Positions 18,941 to 27,048 of a DNA stretch of 64,000 nucleotides are shown here, piece by piece. How positions within the stretch are numbered: the stretch's first letter is position 1; the number at the start of each line of letters is the position of its first letter. The stretch spans positions 372,001-436,000 of the forward strand of contig CAWJPD010000005.1 of assembly GCA_963844635.1 (NCBI GenBank), read 5' to 3'. A model generated the notes under the pieces. The model did no database searches. It saw only the letters and a list, made by a program, of their open reading frames with translations, and was not told where the DNA came from. Origin of the DNA: JAJPKK01 sp963844635. Its GTDB lineage: Bacteria > Pseudomonadota > Alphaproteobacteria > Rhizobiales > Xanthobacteraceae. The translations under genes and the position numbers were made by a program.

Positions 18941-19894
18941 CTAGAAATCCGGCTTGACGGCGGTCGGAGCGGCAACGTCTTTTTCAGTACCGTATTTATA
19001 GGGATTTTCGGCACAGACGCGTTCCGGCCAATCGCGGAACACGCGCCGATAGGTTTTCGTCGCGGACCAGCTTGTCGTGAACACGCCGTCATCTTCGACG
19101 GTGAATTGGAGTTGCAGTCCCTTGCCCTCGTAGTTGGGGTCGGGAGCCCACGTTTCGCCGACGGCGCCGCCGCGGAGGTTCTCCCGGCCGCCACGCTCCC
19201 ACGCCGCTCTCGCCGCATCATGATCAACGAGCCGATAACGCTCCACGACGTGCAGGGCCCGCGTGAACGGCGTGCCGTATTGGTCGATCGCGGAAAACGG
19301 CCCGATCTTCAACCCGACGGTATCGATGACCAAAGTGTCACCTTCATAATGGCCGACGGAGTCCCCGTACCAGGATGGCGTCAGCTGCGCCGGATGAGCC
19401 GCGTTCATGCGGACACGCCGGACTTCATGATCTTCCTCATAGAGCATCGTGATGATGTCGGGCTGTTGCAACAGGATCAGCGCGGCGTTGATGAAAATGA
19501 AGGGCACGCCCTCCGGCCAACACTGATTGCGCGGACTCGGATAGCCTTCGCCCCGCAGTGCCTGTTCGGCGTGAGCCTCGACAACCGCCGCGGCCGCCGG
19601 CTTCAAAATCGGGTTTTTGTAATCGCCGACCAGCTTCGTGTTGTCGCCTACGCGGGGGGCAGTTGCAGCCGTGAACGGCCTGCCATCCGCGTCGAGCGTT
19701 TGACTCTTGCGCGCCGTGTTCGCCACCGGTCCGGGGCCCGAGATCGGCGGTTCGACCCCATAGAGGTACGGGTTGCCCCAAATACCGGAGAAATCCGGGA
19801 CCGATGTGCTGCCTGGACTCGGTTCCTGCGAAAAGGCCTGAGAGGAGAATAGCGCTGCAGCCGCTATCGTCGCCATGATGAATGTTCGAATCAT
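18941..19894 (-). CDS. Secreted hypothetical protein of the DFSGxW type
   Basis: 317 residues. The ATG at 19894 has GGAGAA 6 nt upstream and starts a clean signal peptide (MIRTFIMATIAAAALFSSQA, cleavage at FS-QE). The mature N-terminus PDFSGIWGNPYLYG is a Trp motif seen in families of abundant exported proteins of soil alpha- and other proteobacteria. Later blocks FINAALILLQQPDIITMLYE, SVGHYEGDTLVIDTVGLK and PFTRALHVVERYRL are typical of the same group. No catalytic motif is evident. It is a distant relative of the tandem pair at 45159-46934. It stands alone with no operon partner. Confidence 0.6.
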   Translation of the reverse strand: MIRTFIMATIAAAALFSSQAFSQEPSPGSTSVPDFSGIWGNPYLYGVEPPISGPGPVANTARKSQTLDADGRPFTAATAPRVGDNTKLVGDYKNPILKPAAAAVVEAHAEQALRGEGYPSPRNQCWPEGVPFIFINAALILLQQPDIITMLYEEDHEVRRVRMNAAHPAQLTPSWYGDSVGHYEGDTLVIDTVGLKIGPFSAIDQYGTPFTRALHVVERYRLVDHDAARAAWERGGRENLRGGAVGETWAPDPNYEGKGLQLQFTVEDDGVFTTSWSATKTYRRVFRDWPERVCAENPYKYGTEKDVAAPTAVKPDF

Positions 19895-20154
19895 CGATTT
19901 CTCCGTCAGGCACCGGAAAGATTGCACCGCGCGCCGGGTCGCGCACCAAGGGAGGCCGCGGTCGTTGACCACTGCACCAATTGCGAAAGTTTAGCGATGC
20001 CAGGGATCGATGGGAACCGGTCACAAATGTGCCAGGCCGAAAAGCGACGCCTCGTGCGCAGGCCGAGTGCAAGACCCGTTTGCCACGAATATTGACGATG
20101 CTTCACACATTGCGCTCATGCTAGAAGCATGTGACCCATGCTCGGAGAGCGCTG

Positions 20155-20454
20155 ATGCGTGGTTGCACCGTCTATATTCCGCTGGTTCTTCTTCTGCTCG
20201 CTCCGACTGACACATTTGCGACGACACAATGCTCTGTAAAGAAAACATCTGACGGCTTTGTGGCGCTCCGCAAAGGAGCTTCGGCAACCGCGCCCCTCAT
20301 CCTACGCCTGCGAACAACTGACGTGATTCTGATATCGAGCGAACGCGAGCCGTCCGGCAAGTGGCTATACGTTTCGGTCGTGAAACATGGCGGCGGTTTC
20401 GGGCCGAGCGGATGGCTCAATGGTCGTTTGATCGATAACGACAAATGCGGTTAG
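20155..20454 (+). CDS. Small exported SH3-like protein
   Basis: 99 residues from ATG 20155 (GGAGAGC upstream). A signal peptide (MRGCTVYIPLVLLLLAPTDT, cleavage after TFA) is followed by a short domain with VALRKGASATAPLILRLRTT and KWLYVSVVKHGGGFGPSGWL, the pattern of bacterial SH3 (SH3b) domains, where the last block is the GWL turn. Such domains bind peptidoglycan or peptides in the periplasm. No partner gene is evident. Confidence 0.6.
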   Translation: MRGCTVYIPLVLLLLAPTDTFATTQCSVKKTSDGFVALRKGASATAPLILRLRTTDVILISSEREPSGKWLYVSVVKHGGGFGPSGWLNGRLIDNDKCG

Positions 20455-20639
20455 CGAAGACTCCGCCACGACAATGGCGTTTGAGTCGCTGATTTCGCCC
20501 AGCCGGATGCCCGTGGCGAAGAGCGTAACTTGAGCCGTGCGCCCCCCGCGCGAGACCTGGTTACCGCTTCGTCTCTTCGTTCTCAAGCGATCGGCAAAAC
20601 AAAGTGTCCCCGCAGGCCGTATACAAGGATTGGCGATCC

Positions 20640-21535
20640 ATGGAGATTCATTTCCCCGACCCGCGTTCGTCGCTTTGGCAGACCTTTCGTCGGCGGTCTC
20701 GTCCGGCGACTGACACGGCGTTCGATACCGCCCGCATCGATCTACCTTGCAAGGCTTGCGGCGAGAACACCTTGGAATTCGTCGTGGACGCCCATCCCAA
20801 TGAGGATCTTCGTGCTCCTGTTGCGGCAAAAAGGCCGGCCCAGAAGTGCACGTCTTCCTCGCCCAGGCGAACGCTTTCTACCGGCAAATCGCCCGCCCAC
20901 ACCAGGCGCAATTCCTCGATCGCGTCACCTTCGACACCACGGACTTTGCGCTCGACGGCATCCAGGACGGCATGCGCAAATGGAGAAACTTCGAAGACGA
21001 TTACATCGTGCTGGAATATTCTCCGAACGGGCGTCCGGTGAGCGCCGATCCGGCTGACATCGATCGGACGCGCGCGGTCTTCCGATCCTTGGCCGCCGAG
21101 GCCGGCGGTGCTCTCATCGAAGCGGAGACCGTCACCGTCAGCAAATGCCGCGCGGCACGGATTATTCAGAAATCACCGCAGAACCCCGGCATGAAATATT
21201 ACGGCAGGCTCATATTGCCGTTCCGCGACTTCGCTTATTGTATCCACGTCACAAGCCTGGAATCGGGCATGACCGGCGTGCGTGACACCGCCATCTTCGC
21301 CAAGCTCATGCAGGCGGGAGAGATCACATTGGACAACTCCGGCAACCAGACCGGCTGGATGGCTGATCCTTACGAAACCTCGATTGCACTGCCGCTGCAA
21401 AGAAACCGTAGCGAAGACGCGATCTACGATGCCGATTTTCCGAGCCACCCCCTGTCGCGTCTGCGCCGCCTCTTGCATCGGATCGAGAATTCGATGCAGC
21501 TCGCGCGGGTCGTGAGCACGGCCGCGGCCAGCTGA
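20640..21535 (+). CDS. Hypothetical protein with an N-terminal zinc-ribbon-like Cys set (frameshifted)
   Basis: Two frames form one protein. The first starts at ATG 20640: MEIHFPDPRSSLWQTFRRR, then IDLPCKACGENTLEFVVDAH and EDLRAP. At about 20818 the frame shifts, and the correct continuation is CCGKKAGPEVHVFLAQANAF followed by IARPHQAQFLDRVTFDTTDF. CxxC plus CC with a 30-residue spacing suggests a zinc ribbon. The remainder (about 220 residues) is soluble, with KWRNFEDDYIVLEYSPNG and YYGRLILPFRDFAYCIHVTS. I do not recognise the family. The apparent lesion is a missing C in a CCC run. Confidence 0.55.
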
Positions 21536-21743
21536 CTCGGCGCTCGTAGGCCTCCCGACGGAGTGCCGAGAAAGCGCGCATCGGCAGCGCTCGCCAGGGG
21601 AGGCGACACAAAAAGGCGAAGGCGCCCTTGAACCGGCCGACCGTCCGGTGCGACACAGTGCGGGGGTGCCTCGGCAAATCATTTGCGGGGCCATGGTAGA
21701 TTTCTCGCAATCCACCTTTTTCAGGCAAGCGGGAGGGTTGAAG

Positions 21744-22418
21744 ATGCTCAGAATTCTCGTTGCTGCCTTGCCGGCAGTCGTCTTTGGAGCCAATGCCGCT
21801 TCCGCTCATCTCGCGGCACCGCTCGTTCCCTCCGCTTTGGTCGAGGATGTGAAAGGTACGACGGACGATGTCGAGTTCATGGATTACGTCGGCAAGGGAC
21901 AGGTGATCAATCTCGGCGCCGGCGACGTACTCGTCCTCAGCTATCTGAAATCATGCGAACATGAAACCATTACCGGCGGCACAGTCATGGTGGGCGCCGA
22001 TCGTAGCGAGATCCGAGACGGCAAGGTCGTCCGCGCCAAGGTGCCTTGCAATGGCGGCAAGATACAGCTGAGTTCGTTCGAGGCAAGCAAGAGCGGCGCC
22101 AGCGCCTTCCGGGTCCAGAGCGCGGATATTCAGCCGGTCCTTTATGGGGTCACGCCTGTTGTTCAGCTTCCCAGGGTCATGGTGGGCGACGACCGCACCC
22201 TGCTGATCGAACGGGTCGATCATCCGGGGGAACGCTATGAAATCAAGATCGATGAAGCCAACAAGCGCTTCTATGATCTCGCCAACACCAATACGCGCTT
22301 GAGCCGCGGAGCGATCTACAAGGCAAGCATTGGCGGCCATGACATGATCTTCAAGATCGCCGCGAAGGCAAAACCCGGTCCGATGCCGGCGGTCAGCCGC
22401 CTGCTGCGCTTCCAATAA
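21744..22418 (+). CDS. Secreted hypothetical protein paired with the CHASE2 cyclase
   Basis: 224 residues from ATG 21744, preceded by GGGAGGG. The signal peptide is MLRILVAALPAVVFGANAAS. The mature part is a mainly beta protein: VINLGAGDVLVLSYLKSCEH, ETITGGTVMVGADRSEIRDG, then a C-terminal region with YEIKIDEANKRFYDLANT. The gene ends 22 nt before the cyclase start, so the two are very likely cotranscribed; a periplasmic protein next to a cyclase with an extracytoplasmic CHASE2 sensor could act as its ligand-binding or signal-modulating partner. That role is inferred only from position. Confidence 0.6.
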   Translation: MLRILVAALPAVVFGANAASAHLAAPLVPSALVEDVKGTTDDVEFMDYVGKGQVINLGAGDVLVLSYLKSCEHETITGGTVMVGADRSEIRDGKVVRAKVPCNGGKIQLSSFEASKSGASAFRVQSADIQPVLYGVTPVVQLPRVMVGDDRTLLIERVDHPGERYEIKIDEANKRFYDLANTNTRLSRGAIYKASIGGHDMIFKIAAKAKPGPMPAVSRLLRFQ

Positions 22419-22440
22419 AGCCGCCCTGCGACGGGTGGGT

Positions 22441-24570
22441 ATGAGCGCGGCTCGTTTGCGGCCGGCCTTGGCTGCTTTGATCATCGCGCTGGCGACGAGT
22501 TTGATTGCCGCCTCGCCCCCCCTAGATGGCTTGCGGGGTCTCACGATCGACCTGCTGACCATGTTGCGCTGGCGGGCTTTCGGCAATGCGTATCAGGCGG
22601 CCGATTCACAGGCCGTCGTCGTCGCCCTTGACGAAGAGACCTTCAGGACCCCTCCGTTCGAAGGCACGCCGAGCGTGACCTGGACACGTGAGATCGGCCG
22701 CGTGCTGAATGCGGTCATCGACGGTGGTGCCAAGGTCGTCGGTTTCGACGTGGTGTTTCCAACCTCGATCGAGCAGTCGGAGGTGCCATTCGGCGACGAG
22801 ACGCTGGGAGCGCGCGTCCGCGGCTTTGACCGCGACTACCTGCGCGCGCTCGCGCTGGGCGCACGCGCCGGAAAAGTCGTCCTCGGAGAGGTTCAGCATC
22901 AGGACAATCCGGTGCTGCCTTCCCCGGGCCAACGGGCAGCCGTCGGTTTCGGCCGAAATATCCGCGGGCTGAACGTGTACACTGATCCGGACGAGGTGAT
23001 CCGGCGCCTGCCTCTCGATTTCATGGTCGATGGCACAGCGGTGCCCTCCATGGCGGCAGAGCTTGTGGTTCGTGCAACCGGCGCGCCGCTATCGGCAAAG
23101 AGCGCCGCGGGCAGCGCCGTGCCAGGTACGATGACGCTGAATTTCGCTGGCGGCGCGGGGGACATCCCGACATATTCGCTCGCCGATCTGCGCGCCTGCG
23201 TGGAGAAGGGCGACCCGGATTACTTCCGCCACCAATTTGGCGACAAGGTTGTCCTGATCGGCACGGTGCTCGACGTCGAGGACCGCAAGATCACCTCGAA
23301 ACGATTTGCAACCGGGTCTGAGGGCGCGCGCGCCGAGCGTTGCGCTCTGCAACCTCCCGTTGCCGGGCAGGGATTTGCCCGTGACTCGATCGCCGGCGTC
23401 TACATTCACGCGACGGCGGTGAACAACCTGATTCGTGGCGATCTGCTGGCCGAGTTCGGCCGCCTTGGAATTGGGGTGACCGCCTTCGTGCTGGCGGGGC
23501 TTTCGTCGATAGCCGCATTTGCGTTCGGACCGGCAACGGCTGCGCTGGCCTTCGTTGGCCTTGTTGGGGCATGGGCAGCGGCAGCAACTGCTGCGCTTCG
23601 ATACGCGCTCGTGCTGCCATTGATCGACCCGCTCTTGGCCGGCCTTGCCGCACTCGGCGTCACCATAGGCTATCGCTTCATCGTCGCCGATCGGAACAAG
23701 CGTCTTCTGCGCCAGAGCTTCGGCCTTTATCTCGCACCTGCATTGGTCGAGAAGATGATCTCGTCGAACAAGGCGCCCGAGCTCGGCGGCGAATTGCGCC
23801 ACGTTACAGTGTATTTTTCGGATATTGCCGACTTTTCCACGTTTTCGGAGAAGATTGCGCCGTCGGCGCTGGTTGCGGCCATGAACGAGTATCTGTCGGC
23901 TATGACGGACATCATCGAGGCGCATGGCGGATTTGTCGACAAGTACATCGGCGATGCCATCGTCGCGGTATTCGGCGCCCCGCTCGACGACCCAGATCAC
24001 GCGAAGAACGCCGTCCGCGCCGCATTGGACTGCGCCGCGCGGCTGCCACAACTCAACCGCGTTGCAGCGGCCTTCGATCACCGGACGGTCAGGCAGCGCA
24101 TCGGCATCAATTCAGGTGCGGCGCTCGTCGGCAATATCGGTTCGCGCCGTCGCTTCAACTACACCGTCATGGGAGACATGGTAAACCTCGCCTCTCGGCT
24201 CGAAGGGGCAAACAAGTTTTATGGCACCACTGTGATGGTCTCAGAGGCGACAAAAGCCCTTGCGGGCGCAACCTTCGCGTGGCGCGAACTCGATGCGATC
24301 CGGGTCAAGGGCCGGGACGGCGCGGTCAAGGTGTTTGAGCCGCTGGGCGTGTCGGGGACTGTCCGTGCCGAACAGCTAGCCTGCGCCAAGACCTATGCGG
24401 ACGGATTGGCGGGCTTTCGCGCGGGGGATTTCAGCGCGGCGGTCCGCGCGTTCTCGCGGTCAGCGAATGACGATCCTCCGGCCGCAGCGTTTCTCGCGAG
24501 GGCGAGGCAATTCGCAGAGTGTCCGCCGGCCGCGGACTGGGAACCAATCAACGCGCTGGAGGAGAAATAG
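22441..24570 (+). CDS. CHASE2-domain membrane adenylate/guanylate cyclase (class III)
   Basis: 709 residues. An N-terminal membrane segment is followed by an extracytoplasmic CHASE2 sensor (residues about 30-330, with VVVALDEETFRTPPFEGTPS, GGAKVVGFDVVF, IAGVYIHATAVNNLI), then three transmembrane helices (about 340-410) and a class III cyclase domain: VTVYFSDIADFSTFSEK (metal Asp), FVDKYIGDAIVAVFGAP (second metal Asp, purine-contact Lys) and FNYTVMGDMVNLASRLEG. A short C-terminal TPR-like tail follows. The protein makes cAMP or cGMP in response to an outside signal. Two nearby genes encode cyclic-nucleotide-binding proteins. Start: ATG 22441; the upstream start six bases earlier is an alternative. 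Frame intact. Confidence 0.92.
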   Translation: MSAARLRPALAALIIALATSLIAASPPLDGLRGLTIDLLTMLRWRAFGNAYQAADSQAVVVALDEETFRTPPFEGTPSVTWTREIGRVLNAVIDGGAKVVGFDVVFPTSIEQSEVPFGDETLGARVRGFDRDYLRALALGARAGKVVLGEVQHQDNPVLPSPGQRAAVGFGRNIRGLNVYTDPDEVIRRLPLDFMVDGTAVPSMAAELVVRATGAPLSAKSAAGSAVPGTMTLNFAGGAGDIPTYSLADLRACVEKGDPDYFRHQFGDKVVLIGTVLDVEDRKITSKRFATGSEGARAERCALQPPVAGQGFARDSIAGVYIHATAVNNLIRGDLLAEFGRLGIGVTAFVLAGLSSIAAFAFGPATAALAFVGLVGAWAAAATAALRYALVLPLIDPLLAGLAALGVTIGYRFIVADRNKRLLRQSFGLYLAPALVEKMISSNKAPELGGELRHVTVYFSDIADFSTFSEKIAPSALVAAMNEYLSAMTDIIEAHGGFVDKYIGDAIVAVFGAPLDDPDHAKNAVRAALDCAARLPQLNRVAAAFDHRTVRQRIGINSGAALVGNIGSRRRFNYTVMGDMVNLASRLEGANKFYGTTVMVSEATKALAGATFAWRELDAIRVKGRDGAVKVFEPLGVSGTVRAEQLACAKTYADGLAGFRAGDFSAAVRAFSRSANDDPPAAAFLARARQFAECPPAADWEPINALEEK

Positions 24571-24594
24571 GGCGGCGCTCTCTCGGAAACCGGA

Positions 24595-25977
24595 TCAGCG
24601 GCCCTGCCAGACTAAGGCGATGCAGGTGATATCATCTGACTGGGGCGCACCGTTTGCAAACTCGGTCACGCGTTCGATCACCCGCTCCACCACTTTGCGT
24701 GCAAGCTGTCCGCGCTCCTGCAAAATCGCCTCCTCGAGCCGCTTGGTGCCGAATTGCTCGGATTGCAGATTCTCCGCTTCGGTGATGCCATCGGTGTAGA
24801 GCAGCAGCAAGTCGCCGCGCGCGAGCGCCACCGTTTGCGCTGGATAGGCGACCTCGTCGAGGAGTCCGAACGGAGGACCGCAGGCGCGCAGCGATTCGAA
24901 TGTGGTCTCGCCGGAGCGCAGCAGCAGCGGAGGGTTGTGGCCGCAATTGCAAAAGGTCAGCGTCGCGGACGTTACATCAAGCACGCCACAGAAAAGCGTC
25001 GCGAACATGCTTTCGCCGTTGTTGGCAACCACGAGCTCATTAGCCGCTGCGATTTCGGCCTGCAGGTCCCTGCCCGAACGCACCACAAGCCGGATGACGG
25101 TCTGCGTCACCGCCATGAACAGCGATGCCGGAATGCCCTTGCCGCACACGTCGCCGATCGTGATCGCGAACCGGTCTCCGCCGAGGTCAATGACATCGTA
25201 AAGGTCGCCGCCGACCTCACGCGCCGGCGTCAAGTGCATGAAGACGTCGAACCTGCCGTCGGCAAGCCCGACCGGCAACGCGGCCGGCAGCATGGCCCGC
25301 TGGATGGCCGCGGCATTGGCCATTTCTGCCCGCCGTGCCTGCCGCTCGACGATCTGTTCGGCCATGCGGCGGAAGTGCTGCGCGAAATCCACAAGTTCCG
25401 GGGCGGGCTGCCGCAATTCATCGAGGATGCTGACGTCGAAATTATTCTGCTCCAGCGCGGCGACGGCATTGGTGTAGAGGCCCATCGCAGTGTTGAAGCG
25501 GGCGACCTGTTGGCCGAGCCGGCTGATGATGGCGCGCAACAGGGCCGGATCGGCATCGCCAGCATCAAGCAGCGGCGCTCGGTCGAACCGCAGCGCGCGC
25601 ACGCCGCTGCAAGCCCGCACTGTTGCGTTTCTTGGCAGGTCGGCAAAAACGCCAGTCTCGCCGATCAGGGCGCCCGGCGACAGCCGCACGATCCGTACTT
25701 CGTCGTATGACGTAGCGACCACCACCTCGACCTCGCCGTCAACGATAAAGTAGGCACAGTCGCTGTGGTCGCCCTGCCGAAGCAGGATGTCCCGGTCGCC
25801 GAAGTCGACGAGCTTGCCAAAAGCCAGCAGGCGCTCGATCGTTGCGGCCGACAAGCCGCTCGACAACGCATTGGATCGCCAAAGCTCAAACTTTGAGTCG
25901 TCGTCAACTCTGTCCAACGCCGGCCCTTTCGCTTGAACCGAATTGCAAAGCCCCGCTGAACCGGTAACGGTCGTCAT
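24595..25977 (-). CDS. SpoIIE-type PP2C phosphatase with N-terminal cyclic-nucleotide-binding domain
   Basis: 460 residues from ATG 25977. A CNB domain (residues about 45-150) shows ILLRQGDHSDCAYFIVDGEV and SPGALIGETGVFADLPRNAT, where the PBC-type motif has GE then RNAT (RSAT-like). A linker coiled-coil-like region ends in ANAAAIQRAMLP. The SpoIIE/RsbU phosphatase domain follows: REVGGDLYDVIDLGGDRF (metal Asp), IGDVCGKGIPASLFM, CNCGHNPPLLL, GDLLLLYTDGITEAEN and QSDDITCIALVW. Such enzymes dephosphorylate Ser/Thr on STAS-domain proteins. Its start overlaps the stop of the VOC gene by 4 bp. Regulation by cAMP/cGMP made by the neighbouring cyclase is a reasonable inference. Confidence 0.92.
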   Translation of the reverse strand: MTTVTGSAGLCNSVQAKGPALDRVDDDSKFELWRSNALSSGLSAATIERLLAFGKLVDFGDRDILLRQGDHSDCAYFIVDGEVEVVVATSYDEVRIVRLSPGALIGETGVFADLPRNATVRACSGVRALRFDRAPLLDAGDADPALLRAIISRLGQQVARFNTAMGLYTNAVAALEQNNFDVSILDELRQPAPELVDFAQHFRRMAEQIVERQARRAEMANAAAIQRAMLPAALPVGLADGRFDVFMHLTPAREVGGDLYDVIDLGGDRFAITIGDVCGKGIPASLFMAVTQTVIRLVVRSGRDLQAEIAAANELVVANNGESMFATLFCGVLDVTSATLTFCNCGHNPPLLLRSGETTFESLRACGPPFGLLDEVAYPAQTVALARGDLLLLYTDGITEAENLQSEQFGTKRLEEAILQERGQLARKVVERVIERVTEFANGAPQSDDITCIALVWQGR

Positions 25978-26978
25978 GGGCAGGTTTGGCCCAGCCGGCC
26001 CGACCCCCCGCAATAACTCACGTCCTGAATCTGGACCCGGATATTGTCCGGGTCGGTGAAGTAGACTTCAGGGGTCCCCAAGGGACTTGTCGGGCCGCCG
26101 CCATTGTTGGCGCGCTGACGCCAGCGAACCCGGCAGGTCAGAGGCTTGATCAGTGCGGGAATGCCGGTCTCGATCGGTTCGAGCCCATTCTCGACCAGAA
26201 TTGCCATCACGCGCTCGGCATCGAAATTTTCGATCGTAAAGCAGACATGATTGATCCCGGATATGGCGCGCGGATTATTGGCCGCAGCGTTGAAGACGAT
26301 GCCATCGGTTCCTTCGCCAATGGCGAGTGTTACGCCGTCCCCCTGCATCGCACGTATGGGGAGACCGAAGATTGACTGGTAGAATTCCTTCTCCCGGGCG
26401 CCGTTTGCAATCGTCAGCGTGACGTGGTTGAGCGATTTAAGCCGGAAGGCGGGCTGGCCATTCTTCGTTGGCGCGGGTGGAATGATTTCGCCCTTGGCGC
26501 CTGAGCCATAACCATAAGTCGTGTCCTGGAGCTGAACCCTGATCCCGTTGGGGTCCGAAATGAACAGCTCGGGCGTGTCGCCGCGGCGCACGATTTCGAC
26601 CTTGCCGGCCGCCAGGTCGTCCAGGTTTTTCTTAACTCGCTCCACATCGAAATCCGCCACTGTCATGCCGTAGGAGAGAAAGTCCGGCACTGCTGCGCCC
26701 CTGACCGGCACCAGGGCAAAAAAGTGCGGGCCGTCGCCGACACGAAACACGGCTGCTTCGCCTTGCCGGACCGGCGGCCCAAACAGCTTTTCGTAAAAGG
26801 CAGCGGAACGTTCCACATTTGAAACAGCGATCATGACATTGTTCAAACGACGGGTCTAAATCACGGGTCTCGCTGGCTGAGCCAGCAAACTCGGTGACGG
26901 CAGTGTGGCTAAAAGGGCGAGCAGCGCGGTTCTCCGCGTCACCGCGCCGTCGTTGCACCGTCCGGTCTGGTCACTCAT
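25974..26978 (-). CDS. Tat-exported two-domain VOC protein (in-frame TAG after the signal peptide)
   Basis: Two glyoxalase-fold modules: NNVMIAVSNVERSAAFYEKL to VQLQDTTYGYG, and LNHVTLTIANGAREKEFYQS to IRVQIQDVSYCGG. Upstream in the same frame, an ATG at 26978 with GAGGAGTGAGAG begins a 40-codon leader containing VTRRTALLALLATLPSPS and SLLAQPARPVI, a twin-arginine-like signal peptide. This frame is broken by TAG at 26858-26856, eight codons before NNVMI. A first ATG after the stop (26846 or a nearby alternative) could yield a cytosolic form, but the leader strongly suggests one original exported protein. The substrate is unknown. The stop overlaps the phosphatase start. Confidence 0.72.
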
Positions 26979-27048
26979 CTCTCACTCCTCGATTTGTTGA
27001 GCGCAACCTCGCCTGCGACACTAAAACGGCAGCACTCCGTTGGACAAC

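Noticed and set aside
23089..24081. 330-residue minus-strand ORF over the cyclase
   Set aside because: Antisense shadow; the plus strand has full CHASE2 and cyclase motifs.
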